Counted from the stretch's first letter, positions 8,376 through 16,357 are shown. The stretch: 64,000 nucleotides of DNA from Myxococcales bacterium (GCA_016706545.1 JADJJK010000011.1:1-64000); one strand, 5' to 3'. Notes: generated by a model not told the origin, from the letters alone. Made by a program: numbers and translations.

Positions 8376-8846
8376 ATGCGATTTCTCTCAGGTTTGAAGC
8401 TTCGCGGTACGTGGGTGGCGGCGGCGTGCTGGCTGGCGCTGGCGATGGGCGGATGTGCAACAGAGGAGCTCGAAGCGGCGCAGCCGGGGGACGGCACCGT
8501 CCGCCAGGAGGTGCTCGCGGCGCCTCCGTTCGATACCCTGTGCGGTGACGGGGTGTGCAGCGGGGCGGAGACGCAGGCCAATTGCCCCGAAGATTGCACT
8601 GCCGCGGCGGTGTGCGGCGACGGCGTGTGCAACGGCGGGGAGACGCCAGCGAGCTGTCCGACGGATTGCCCGGTGTCCCCGGTGTGCGGGGACGGGGTGT
8701 GCAACCCCGGCGAGACCGCGGCGAGTTGCCCGGTGGACTGCGTGCCTGCCGTCTGCGGCGATTGCGTGTGCAGCTACGGCGAAGCCGCGATCTGTCCGTG
8801 GGACTGCAACGTGCCCGGCTACCCGACCTGGTGCATCGAGCAATAG
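8376..8846 (+). CDS. Cys-rich CGDGxC repeat lipoprotein
   Basis: A 156-residue protein with a signal peptide and lipobox MGGC near residue 27. After a short linker come four tandem units of about 26-33 residues of the form CGDGVCxxGExxxxCPxDC; the last is degenerate (CGDCVCSYGEAAICPWDC). Such Asp/Gly/Cys units are common in secreted myxobacterial proteins and resemble small disulfide-bonded calcium-binding loops. Here there is almost nothing but the repeats, so a binding or structural role is more likely than an enzyme. Start ATG 8376 is supported by GAAAGGGG upstream. Confidence 0.75.
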   Translation: MRFLSGLKLRGTWVAAACWLALAMGGCATEELEAAQPGDGTVRQEVLAAPPFDTLCGDGVCSGAETQANCPEDCTAAAVCGDGVCNGGETPASCPTDCPVSPVCGDGVCNPGETAASCPVDCVPAVCGDCVCSYGEAAICPWDCNVPGYPTWCIEQ

Positions 8847-9199
8847 CGCCAGCGCACGCGCCGCGCAGGACGGTCCTGGCGCATCGCGGCGGCGCCGCGC
8901 GCTCGCAGGGTCCTCCGATACCCTGCTGGATCTCTGCAGATATCCAATCTTCCGCGAGCCACCTCCAGCGAGGTCGCCCGTGAAGCCGATCTCCTTGGAG
9001 TTCGCGCGCTCGCCGATCCGGCGGAGCGCGCATTTTTGGTTATGAGTGGAATAGCGCTCACGCTCTCTGCGTTCGAAGCATCTGTTCAGTGGGCAGATCG
9101 GGGAAAGCTTCTAGTGAATTGCGAGCCAAACCACACACGGGTGGCTTTTGTGAGTGACGACCCCGCCCCGCGCGGCTACGGTGGATGCGAGGAGGTGAG
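8847..9199. other. Intergenic region, 353 bp, with repeated element copy 2
   Basis: No credible gene is seen. It carries copy 2 of the repeated element (8934-9035) and then the leader of the PilZ/receiver gene, with AGGAGGTG at 9190-9197. Confidence 0.6.
8934..9035 (+). repeat. Repeated intergenic element, copy 2, with terminator-like hairpin
   Basis: Same conserved 18-nt start and 20-nt end as copy 1 at 7944-8024, but 102 nt long because the central part is unrelated. The hairpin pairs GCGCGCTC (9004-9011) with GAGCGCGC (9024-9031) and is followed by ATTTTT, a reasonable intrinsic terminator for the Cys-rich lipoprotein gene. The two copies lie in the same orientation 990 bp apart. Confidence 0.75.
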
Positions 9200-10072
9200 A
9201 TGTCGCCTCCGCCTCGAGATTGGGGAACCTCGATGGAAGAGCCTTCCGAGCCGAAAAGCACCGCGTACGAGTCCAACCGACGAGAGCACCTCCGGGTGCC
9301 GCGGACGGTCAGCGCGCGCTTGCACGTGGGCGTGATGTCGCTGCGTTGCCACGTGGTCGATCTGTCCATGGGTGGAGTGCGCTTGCGCGTCCAGGACGGC
9401 GAGGCCTGCCCGGCGGTGGGCAACGTTGGGCTGCTGGAGCTGCACCTGGACGCAGCCTGGCGACACGTGCGGATCCGGGTGGTGCGCTGTACGTTCGACG
9501 AGGTCGCCGTGCGGTTCCACGAGGTGACCGAGGACCTGCGCCGCGCGCTCGAAGCCGAGGTCGCGGCCAGCGTGGCGGCGTTCCGGCGACCACACATCGT
9601 GGTGGTCGATCCTTCGCCAGATCGGCGCCACCGGATCGCGGAGAGCTTGCGCACCGCCGGCTGTGAATCGGTGGAGGCGGCGACCCCGCTCGAGGCCATC
9701 GACATCGTCGAGAAGCAGCACGGCGCGATCCGCGGCATGACCGTGGCCGACTCGCTCACCCAGACCAGCGCCGACGAGCTCTGCGAGTACGTGGCCCGGT
9801 CAAACCCCGAGATCCGCATGCGCCGCATCGCCCTGGGCACGCGCGATGTGCCCATCACCGATGACCTGGAAGACGATCTCACCGTGCCCATCGCGATGGT
9901 GGTCACGGATGACGACACCCTCGACACCGCGCTGCGCGACTTCGCCACTGACATCGCGACCGACATCTCGGCCGGCATCGCGCCAGGTAGCTCGACCGGT
10001 GTCTCGACCGGGTCCACCGCTGGAGCCGCGGCCCATGGCCTCAGCCCGCGGTCCGTCAGCCCGCGTCGCTGA
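9200..10072 (+). CDS. PilZ domain protein with degenerate receiver domain
   Basis: About 290 residues. The N-terminal half is a PilZ domain: NRREHLRVPRTVSARL supplies the RxxxR c-di-GMP motif and VVDLSMGGVRLRV the (D/N)xSxxG motif. The second half begins HIVVVDPSPDRRHRIAESL, like a receiver domain, but the usual phospho-accepting Asp on beta-3 is not evident around AIDIVEKQHGAIRGMTV, so it is probably a pseudo-receiver. The C-terminus is a Gly/Ser/Thr-rich tail. ATG 9200 has AGGAGGTG just upstream; ATG 9185 and 9233 are in frame. Probably a c-di-GMP effector controlling motility or secretion. Confidence 0.75.
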   Translation: MSPPPRDWGTSMEEPSEPKSTAYESNRREHLRVPRTVSARLHVGVMSLRCHVVDLSMGGVRLRVQDGEACPAVGNVGLLELHLDAAWRHVRIRVVRCTFDEVAVRFHEVTEDLRRALEAEVAASVAAFRRPHIVVVDPSPDRRHRIAESLRTAGCESVEAATPLEAIDIVEKQHGAIRGMTVADSLTQTSADELCEYVARSNPEIRMRRIALGTRDVPITDDLEDDLTVPIAMVVTDDDTLDTALRDFATDIATDISAGIAPGSSTGVSTGSTAGAAAHGLSPRSVSPRR

Positions 10073-10143
10073 CCGCCGCGGCGCGCTCGCCTGCCAGGCA
10101 GCGGCCAGCGAGGTCACCGCACGCTGGCGCTGGCCAGCGCACC

Positions 10144-11172
10144 TCAGTGCCAGGCGCAGGTGTCGTACTGCGTGCCGCCGTTGGCGTTCACCGTGCCGCC
10201 GCTGGTGGACCAGGAGATGTTGAAGCCAGCGCCCACGCCGCTGCGGCTCCACGACACGTTGGCGCTGCCCTGCAGCACGTTCTTGTGCTCGCACTTGGTC
10301 TCGGACCAGGCCCGCGCCGCGTTCGTGGAGGTGCCGGACTGGTTCCCGGTGTTCGAGCAATCGCAGTTGAAGCCCAGGTTCGCATCACAGCTCGACGCGC
10401 TGCTATAGCCAAACGTCGCCGCCCGGCAAGAGCCAGAGGACACGTAGCAGGAGATTCCGGTCTGCTGACTGCCCAGCCGGTGCGTCACCACCGTGATGCC
10501 GTACAGGTTCTTGTACGTGATGGTTCGAGAAGACCAGGTCAGCGACCGACTGACGGCGTTGAAGTTCGAGCTCAGCGTACACACCGCTTGCGCCTGGACC
10601 TCGCCGCCGAGCTGCTTGACCTGCGACTCCACCTTCCAGCCTTCGGCCAGGAGCCGAGCCCTGTCCTCTGCGAAGCTCTCCAGCCGCTCGACCACCGGGT
10701 CCATGACCAAGCAATTTGCGCCCGCGTCCCAGCACACCTGCAGCGCGCGGTGTGCGCTCAGCTCCCCTCCTCGGTTCACGTTCACCGACAAGATCCGGTA
10801 GCTCGCCGCCCCGGTGTCTCGCCCCAGGTCGTCGAACTTCGAGAGCAGCACGGGCTGCGCCCACTCGTCGGTGCTCGAGTCCCGCGCCTGGCTCTTGATC
10901 GCGGTGATCTCCGTGCCCTGCTCTTCCATGGTCAGCCGATAGCCCGGCACACTCACCAGCTCGTTCACCGACCGATCGAGCACATCGAGCAGCCGCCCCG
11001 ACTCCACAGTGGACACCTCGAACTGCACCTTGCCGCCGGCCGCGTCCTGATAGTGCCCATACACTTCTCGAGCATGGGAATCAGTATCAGTAAGGTCCCC
11101 TGCGTTGTCCGAGCTACAGCCAGCGAACATCGCGCCGAATCCCACCGCAAACACTAGTGCGTTCTTGTACAT
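10144..11172 (-). CDS. Large lipoprotein with Ser/Cys-rich C-terminal region
   Basis: From the ATG at 11172 this is 342 residues, with signal peptide MYKNALVFAVGFGAMFAGC giving a clear lipobox (AGC). AGGAGCC lies just upstream. The N-terminal half is charged; the C-terminal half (from about residue 215) is rich in Ser, Asn, Thr and Cys (SCYVSSGSCRAATFGY, CDANLGFNCDCSNTG) and looks like a secreted beta-rich, disulfide-bonded domain. No family is recognised. The frame continues 16 codons upstream, but the signal peptide fixes the start. It stands alone on its strand, with codon use somewhat less GC-biased than its neighbours. Confidence 0.65.
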   Translation of the reverse strand: MYKNALVFAVGFGAMFAGCSSDNAGDLTDTDSHAREVYGHYQDAAGGKVQFEVSTVESGRLLDVLDRSVNELVSVPGYRLTMEEQGTEITAIKSQARDSSTDEWAQPVLLSKFDDLGRDTGAASYRILSVNVNRGGELSAHRALQVCWDAGANCLVMDPVVERLESFAEDRARLLAEGWKVESQVKQLGGEVQAQAVCTLSSNFNAVSRSLTWSSRTITYKNLYGITVVTHRLGSQQTGISCYVSSGSCRAATFGYSSASSCDANLGFNCDCSNTGNQSGTSTNAARAWSETKCEHKNVLQGSANVSWSRSGVGAGFNISWSTSGGTVNANGGTQYDTCAWH

Positions 11173-11601
11173 GCCAAGGCTCCTGTTGTGATCCAGAGTT
11201 CCCACGCGGCCGTCGAGCAAGCCGCGCGAGCGCTCTGTTCAACATCAGTGCCAAGGCATCAAGGCTCCGAGTACATCAGCACCACAAAAAGCCACTTCTG
11301 AGCGCACATGGCCCAACGCAGAGTTTCCATGAGCGATTGTGTCGACGCGCTCATTCAGCGCTGCGCTGCGCCATGAACGAACAGTACGACATCCCCCTCG
11401 GTGCGCGCCGTGACAGCCTGGCGCGCACCTGTCCGTTCTCGAGGCAAAACGCGCCGAGGCAACGCGCCAGGCAACGTGCTGACCACATGCGCGCCGGCGT
11501 CACCCGGGCGCATGCACGAGCAGCGCTCGCCTTCGGGGTGCCACACACACAGATGCGTGGGAACGCGCCGCACAGAGCGCGGCCGCGTCACCCCGGCGGC
11601 C
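11173..11601. other. Intergenic region, 429 bp, no gene recognised
   Basis: The lipoprotein gene's promoter and ribosome binding site lie at the left end, and the 3' flank of the thioredoxin-TPR gene at the right. Short frames occur on both strands but are Arg/Ala-rich with no plausible starts. No tRNA or clear terminator is seen. Confidence 0.5.
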
Positions 11602-12453
11602 CTACAGCAGGACAGCCAGCTTGCGACGGTACGCCTGCGCCACGGGGCTCTGCACGCCCACGGCGGCGAAGATGACCAGCATCGCCTTGCGGGCGGCCTC
11701 ATGGTTCCAGCGCCGGTCGCGCTCGACGAGCGCGAGCAGCTCATCGAGCGCTTCGCTCCAGCGCGAGGCCGCGGCCAGCGCTCCTGCGTAGGCGAAGCGC
11801 GCCGCGGGATCGTCAGGGGCGGCGCGAGACGCGGCCGAGGTCGCCTCGATGCCAGCGGCGCCAGCGCGCGCCAGGTCCACCAGCTCCACCAGGTGTTGCG
11901 CCTGGTCGGCCTCGTCGGAGCGCGGCGACACGCGCTGGGCCAGCGCGAGCGCGTCGTCCATGGCACCGCGGGCGTAGGCCACCTGCGCCAGGCCAAGCAA
12001 CGCCCCCGGGTGGTCGGCCCTGGCGGCCTGGACCTCCCCGAGGGCCTTGGCGGCGGCGTCCAGCTCTCCGCGGGCCAGAGCGCTCTGCCCCTCGACGACT
12101 CGCTGGTCCAGCGCGCTTGGACAGTGCCGGTCAAGGAACGCGCGGACCTGCGCCTCCGGCTGGGCGCCCACGAACTCCGCGACCACCTCGCCGGCGCGAA
12201 ACAGCTTCACCGCGGGGATCCCGCTTATCTGGTACTGCGCCGGAGTCGCCTGGTTGTCTTCGGTGTTGATGCGAACGATCTCCACGCGGTCTGCCACTTG
12301 CGGCGCCAGCCTCTCGAGCACAGGCCCCAGCATGCGGCACGGCCCACACCATGGCGCCCAGAAGTCCACCAGCACCGGCACGCTATGCGACCGCGCCAGC
12401 ACCTCTGCCTGAAACGTCTCGTCCGTGATGTCTCGAACCGCGGCTTCGCTCAT
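11602..12453 (-). CDS. cnoX: Thioredoxin-TPR co-chaperone, CnoX/YbbN family
   Basis: A 283-residue protein. Residues 1-110 are a thioredoxin domain opening with VRDITDETFQAEVL and carrying WCGPC (Cys36 and Cys39). Residues 115-283 are TPR-like helices, including FAYAGALAAASRWSEALDELL. This order is diagnostic for CnoX/YbbN, a chaperedoxin that protects unfolded proteins from oxidation and hands them to GroEL/DnaK. E. coli CnoX lacks the full CxxC, so this one is probably redox-active, as in many other bacteria. The frame is open far upstream to 12810 but MSEAAVRDITDETF matches the family's normal start. Confidence 0.88.
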   Translation of the reverse strand: MSEAAVRDITDETFQAEVLARSHSVPVLVDFWAPWCGPCRMLGPVLERLAPQVADRVEIVRINTEDNQATPAQYQISGIPAVKLFRAGEVVAEFVGAQPEAQVRAFLDRHCPSALDQRVVEGQSALARGELDAAAKALGEVQAARADHPGALLGLAQVAYARGAMDDALALAQRVSPRSDEADQAQHLVELVDLARAGAAGIEATSAASRAAPDDPAARFAYAGALAAASRWSEALDELLALVERDRRWNHEAARKAMLVIFAAVGVQSPVAQAYRRKLAVLL

Positions 12454-12583
12454 CGCTATCCTCTGCTTCGCGCTCGGCGCGCTACCGTCTATCTGGGGTT
12501 GGCGGCGTCTGGCGCGCCCCGCGCGCCAAGCCGCGACGTGAACGTGCGCACGATCCTGACGGCGCGCAAGGCCGGTCGTCGCC

Positions 12584-12618
12584 GCTAGGAGCGTGGTGTC
12601 AAACACCACGCTCCTAGC
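12584..12618. repeat. Perfect 16-bp inverted repeat (hairpin)
   Basis: GCTAGGAGCGTGGTGT (12584-12599) is followed by a CAA loop and its exact complement (12603-12618). There is no T-run on either side. It lies between the thioredoxin-TPR gene and the esterase gene. Part of it, GTGTCAAACACC, recurs at 14645-14656 on the other side of the esterase gene. Confidence 0.9.
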
Positions 12619-12706
12619 CTCATTGTTGGGCAAAGCCCTCCGGACGGGCGCACTCGCGCCCGGGCTGCGCCGCCAACCTCGCCGAGCGAGCTTGGCGTGC
12701 TCGGCC

Positions 12707-12732
12707 AGGAGACTGATTGACACCAGTCTCCT
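12707..12732. repeat. Second, related inverted repeat at the esterase stop
   Basis: AGGAGACTG (12707-12715) pairs with CAGTCTCCT (12724-12732) and overlaps the esterase stop codon. Read on the minus strand it gives CTAGGAGACTGGTGTCAA, which shares CTAGGAG and TGGTGTCAA with the hairpin at 12584-12618. The two therefore look like diverged copies of one palindrome in opposite orientation. Confidence 0.7.
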
Positions 12733-14404
12733 AGCGGGGGTGAACGATGGTGAATGGCACCGGCTTGGCCTGATGACGCAGCAGGAACTCACCGACGATC
12801 CGCGCAGCATCGGCGCCCACGGCGGCGGCGCTGGTCGAGTCTGATCGGCACGTCAGGATCTCCGGATCGCCGTCCGGATGCGCGCCGCCCCGGCAGGAGT
12901 AGCCAGCGCCTGATCGCACGTCGGGGTCAAACGGAAACCCCTGGTCGCTGCGCCAGGTGGCGAGCAGCTCTGACTGGCTCATCAGGCCCGCCTTGGGGTC
13001 TCCGTCAGCCGGCGCGCGCGCGTCTCTGGGCGACTGCACCGACAGCAGCGAAGGCACGGGGCGCGGCGTACACAGCGGCGCCTTGACCGCCGCGGCGACC
13101 ATGACCACCGCCGACACCAGATCTGATCGGTCGCAGAAGAGCTGCTGCGCGACGGCCCCGCCGGCGCCAAGTCCCAGGACCGAGACCGGCAGCGGAGCGC
13201 CGACCCGGGCGCGCACCTGCTCGACCACCAGGTCCACCGCGCCGCTGAGGTCGGCGTCCATGATCACGTAGCCAGCGCCCCCGGGCAGCCGGGTGAGGCC
13301 AAGCGCGGCCGCCACCGCGTCTGGCCTCGCCGGCTTGCCCACCACCTCGGGCACCACCAGCACCAGCACACGCGCGCCGGCCAGGCCCTCGCGCGGCTCG
13401 TAGTACCGCCGCTGGCCACCGGTGGGCAGCGTGACCAGCCGCTCGTTCCAGCGGCTGGGCTCGGGCTTGTTCAGCTCGCCAGCCGCCGCCGGCGCGGGCG
13501 TCGTCGCCCCCGATGAGGCAGCGCGCCGGGGCGCGGGCTGCACGTGCCGCGAGAAGAACGAGAAGACGTACTCCGTTCCCACGAGATCGGGGTTCGTCGG
13601 ACCGAAGAGCTCCGGCTGAAACACCACCCCGCCCGGCCAGGTGTGGCCGTCGCGCTCCCCGATGCACGAGAGCACCTGCTCGCGGCCGGCGGAGTCTACG
13701 CTCTCGCTGCAGGTGATGGACTCCAGCTCCAGGACGTTCTTGGCTGGCGCCACCGCCTGATTTATCCGCCGGAAGAAGTCCACGGTGAACTGGTGAGACG
13801 CGAGATCATCCTTGCCGCCGCCCTCGAACGGAACGAACGGATCTTTGCGCCCCTGGATGAGGAGCATCGGCACGCGCGCGCGCGGCTCGCACTGGGGGAT
13901 ATTGAGCGAGTGCGCCACCATCGCCGCCGCCGCGAGCTGGTGGTCGAGCTTGCACACGATGGTGGCCACCATCTGCGCGCCGTTGGAGAACCCCATCGCG
14001 TAGATCCGGCGGGGATCGACCTCCGGCCGCTCCAGGGTCGCCGCGAGCAGCGCCTTGGCGAACGCCACGTCATCGGTGGTGCGATTGGTTGACCCCGAAC
14101 CTCGGCCAGCGTTCCAGCTCTTTGCGACCGCGTTGGGGTAGATGACGATGACGCCCGCGGCGTCGGCGAACCGATCGATCTTGGCGATCCAGCGCAGCCC
14201 CGAGGCGTCGCTGAGGAAGCCGTGAAACGCGAGCACCGCCGGGCTACGCCCCGGGGCCAGCGTGCTCGGCGTGTACACGAACAGCTCGCGCGTCACGCCC
14301 TCGACCAGGAGCTCCTCGCGCCGATAGCTCCCCGCGTACGCCGAGCCGCCGGCGCACGCGAGCGCCGCGACCAGGGCGACCACGAGGTGTGTACGCGGTG
14401 ACAT
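12731..14404 (-). CDS. Exported esterase of the PHB-depolymerase/feruloyl-esterase type, two hydrolase domains
   Basis: From ATG 14404 this is 557 residues with a signal peptide ending GGSAYAGS. Domain 1 (about 30-310) is an alpha/beta hydrolase: LFVYTPSTLAPGRSPAVLAF and HGFLSDASG near the start, the nucleophile elbow GFSNG with Ser140, MLLIQGRKDPFVPF around the acid, and GERDGHTWPG with the catalytic His. This fits LpqC/PHB depolymerase-like esterases acting on polymeric or aromatic esters outside the cell. Domain 2 (about 345-557) is hydrolase-like, but its elbow position reads GLGAGG, without Ser, so it is probably inactive. The frame is open to 14515 but the signal peptide favours 14404. 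Confidence 0.8.
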   Translation of the reverse strand: MSPRTHLVVALVAALACAGGSAYAGSYRREELLVEGVTRELFVYTPSTLAPGRSPAVLAFHGFLSDASGLRWIAKIDRFADAAGVIVIYPNAVAKSWNAGRGSGSTNRTTDDVAFAKALLAATLERPEVDPRRIYAMGFSNGAQMVATIVCKLDHQLAAAAMVAHSLNIPQCEPRARVPMLLIQGRKDPFVPFEGGGKDDLASHQFTVDFFRRINQAVAPAKNVLELESITCSESVDSAGREQVLSCIGERDGHTWPGGVVFQPELFGPTNPDLVGTEYVFSFFSRHVQPAPRRAASSGATTPAPAAAGELNKPEPSRWNERLVTLPTGGQRRYYEPREGLAGARVLVLVVPEVVGKPARPDAVAAALGLTRLPGGAGYVIMDADLSGAVDLVVEQVRARVGAPLPVSVLGLGAGGAVAQQLFCDRSDLVSAVVMVAAAVKAPLCTPRPVPSLLSVQSPRDARAPADGDPKAGLMSQSELLATWRSDQGFPFDPDVRSGAGYSCRGGAHPDGDPEILTCRSDSTSAAAVGADAARIVGEFLLRHQAKPVPFTIVHPR

Positions 14405-14702
14405 TCGACGGCCTTGGGATCCATCGGCCCCACGGCCTGAAGCTGTAGCGACCAGCGTGGCCGCCCGCCCCGACGCCGCAGCCGCGAGACCGTGCTGAGG
14501 ATCTCCGAGGTTCACGATGCCGGCCCTCCTCTTGCGCCCTCTCGATCATCTCCTCATATCCCCAGCTAGTATCTTCCACGAAGCCCACCACCCAGCTCGA
14601 GCGTCTCACAGTCAGCGTCTTGACCCAGCCGATCAATACACGTAGTGTCAAACACCGTAACTCATCAGTCACATATTCAAACATCACACCCCCAAGACGC
14701 CA

Positions 14703-15356
14703 ATGACCATCGTGAGAACCTCCCACACCATCTCTCCGTCCAAGCTGGAGGAGTTGACCCCGCGGATCTCTGAAGTTCTCGGTTCCGACCTTCCAGCCCA
14801 CTTCGCCACGTTCTACGGCGAGGGCGATGGGATGACGGTTCGAGTCGAGATCGATGGCAAGGTCACGATGGACTGGACAGCGGAGGTGGCCACGCTCGAC
14901 GATGCGTTCGATGGCTTCAAGCCGCACGGGCAAAGCGAAGACGTCGATGGGTACGATCCGTCCAGTGAAGAGCCGTTCTACGAGACGATCTGGAGTCCAG
15001 ATGCCGATGTCGACGATGAGGAGTCGCTGACGCGGATGAACTCGTTGCGCCGGAGCAAGCTGGTGATGTCGGTGCCTGGTGCGCCGGAGTGGATCGTGGT
15101 CGACTTCGCACCTCCCCACGGCGAGTACCAGCTCGGCTGGGTGTATGAGGGCAGCGAGCTGCATCCCCTGGCGCTCGATCTGCCGCAGTTCTTGCGCTGG
15201 TTCCGCGTCTTCGGCGCCGCGCGCTGGTACTGGGCGTTTCTACCAAGAGGCCTCTCGCAGGCCGAGCCAGACGCCGTGCGACGAGCCCTCGCGCTGTTCG
15301 AAGAGAGCGCGTCGGCGCAGCTCGAGGCCCTGCTAGAGGAAGCAGCGGCCCGCTGA
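14703..15356 (+). CDS. SMI1/KNR4 (SUKH)-like protein
   Basis: A 217-residue cytoplasmic-type protein. LEELTPRISEVLGSDLPAHF followed by ATFYGEGDGMTV resembles the start of SMI1/KNR4 (SUKH) domains, where a helix leads to LPxxFxxFYxxxNG. A Trp-rich segment, WIVVDFAPPHGEYQLGWVYE, fits the family core. SUKH proteins often act as immunity proteins for nuclease or deaminase toxins, but no toxin gene is adjacent, so any such role is speculative. The gene and its upstream 150 bases are less GC-rich than the surroundings, which may indicate transfer. Confidence 0.5.
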   Translation: MTIVRTSHTISPSKLEELTPRISEVLGSDLPAHFATFYGEGDGMTVRVEIDGKVTMDWTAEVATLDDAFDGFKPHGQSEDVDGYDPSSEEPFYETIWSPDADVDDEESLTRMNSLRRSKLVMSVPGAPEWIVVDFAPPHGEYQLGWVYEGSELHPLALDLPQFLRWFRVFGAARWYWAFLPRGLSQAEPDAVRRALALFEESASAQLEALLEEAAAR

Positions 15357-15471
15357 CCGAGCGACGCCTGGTCTGTACGTGGCGGCGGTAGGCCACGGCG
15401 GAGCCGTCGAGACGCGCGACGGCTCGTTGCGTCCCGGTTGAAGCGCGCCGCGACGTCTAGATGAAGGCAGA

Positions 15472-15516
15472 GATATCGCTTGACGGATATATATCCAATC
15501 GGCGATATATGTGCCG
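15472..15516 (+). promoter_or_regulatory. Promoter/operator of the arsR-SRPBCC operon with nested palindromes
   Basis: This AT-rich patch contains TTGACG (15480-15485) and GATATA (15504-15509) at an 18-nt spacing, close to the sigma-70 consensus. Between them is a perfect 12-bp palindrome, GGATATATATCC (15485-15496). It is flanked by an outer inverted repeat, ATATCGC (15473-15479) and GCGATAT (15502-15508). ArsR-family repressors bind such dyads overlapping their own promoter, so autorepression is likely. The predicted start of transcription falls on or next to the ATG at 15517. Confidence 0.6.
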
Positions 15517-15903
15517 ATGCTAGCAAGGACCTTGAGCGCGATCGGGGAACCGCACCGACTCCGGATGCTCGAGGCCCTCCGCGAGGGGCCGCAGTCCGTC
15601 GCCACGCTCAGCGCGGTCGCCGGTATCGCGCAGCCGCAGACCTCGAAGCACCTGCGCGTGCTGCGAGACGCGGGGCTCGTGGGCGTGACCCCCGATGGCC
15701 AGCGGCGGCTCTATGCGCTCTGCGCCGAGCCGCTTCGCGAGCTCGATGAGTGGCTCGAGAGGTACCGCACCGTGCTCGAGGCCAACTACGCGCGCCTCGA
15801 GGCCTTGCTCGCGCGGGACGACGACGACCGGAACGCCAGCCCAACACCCCAGAAAAAAGAGAGAACCCGTGACCTCCAAGCTGACAGCCGAACTCGTAGG
15901 TGA
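15517..15903 (+). CDS. ArsR family transcriptional regulator
   Basis: A 128-residue winged-helix repressor: LSAIGEPHRLRMLEALREG, VATLSAVAGIAQPQTSKHLR (recognition helix) and VLRDAGLVGVTPDGQRRLYAL (wing). There is no CxC metal-binding motif, so it belongs to the non-metal ArsR group paired with SRPBCC proteins. GTG 15511 is an alternative start two codons upstream; ATG 15517 is preferred because the promoter implies a near-leaderless message. The 3' end overlaps the SRPBCC gene by 35 nt. The C-terminal tail past residue 105 is basic and probably disordered. Confidence 0.9.
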   Translation: MLARTLSAIGEPHRLRMLEALREGPQSVATLSAVAGIAQPQTSKHLRVLRDAGLVGVTPDGQRRLYALCAEPLRELDEWLERYRTVLEANYARLEALLARDDDDRNASPTPQKKERTRDLQADSRTRR

Positions 15904-16336
15904 CACCCAGCTTCGCGTGACCCGGCGATTCGCCGCCCCTCCTGATCGCGTGTTTCGCGCCCACTTCGAACCGGAGCTCGTGAAGCAGTGGATGCTCGGG
16001 CCGCCCGGGTGGACCATGCCGGTCTGCGAGATCGCGCCCGTCGTTGGCGCGCAGCTCCACTTTCGCTGGGACAAGAGCCCCGGCGAGGGCTTCAGCATGC
16101 GCGGGACCATACTCGAGCTCGATCCTCCGCACCGCAGCTTGCACTCCGAGTTCTTCGAGGTCCCCGGCGCGACCGAGACCATCGTCGAGACACGCTTCGT
16201 CGCGGAAGGAACCGGCACGCGCCTCGAGCTGGTCGTCACCTATGCCTCAAAAGAGGCGCGCGACGCAGCGATGAGCACCGGCATGATGGACGGCATGGAG
16301 AGCTCGTACGCGCGCATCGACGACCTGTTCGTATGA
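15869..16336 (+). CDS. SRPBCC (AHSA1/CalC-like) domain protein
   Basis: A 155-residue START-like protein: LRVTRRFAAPPDRVFRAHFE then PELVKQWMLGPPG is the family opening, and MMDGMESSYARIDDLF the C-terminal helix lining the cavity. These proteins bind hydrophobic ligands; partners of ArsR regulators are often called activators of Hsp90 ATPase by homology only. The GTG start at 15869 follows a purine run (AGAAAAAAGAGAGAA) and lies inside the arsR gene, so translation is probably coupled. The pair is a common two-gene operon. Confidence 0.88.
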   Translation: MTSKLTAELVGDTQLRVTRRFAAPPDRVFRAHFEPELVKQWMLGPPGWTMPVCEIAPVVGAQLHFRWDKSPGEGFSMRGTILELDPPHRSLHSEFFEVPGATETIVETRFVAEGTGTRLELVVTYASKEARDAAMSTGMMDGMESSYARIDDLFV

Positions 16337-16357
16337 CGCGCGCCCGTGGCGCAAACT

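Noticed and set aside
7944..9035. Integron attC sites
   Set aside because: The elements sit after genes like attC sites, but their two ends are not complementary and there is no integrase or GTTRRRY-type core.
14703..15356. Toxin-immunity pair with the SMI1/KNR4-like gene
   Set aside because: Neither neighbour is a toxin; the esterase is exported and the ArsR-SRPBCC operon is unrelated.
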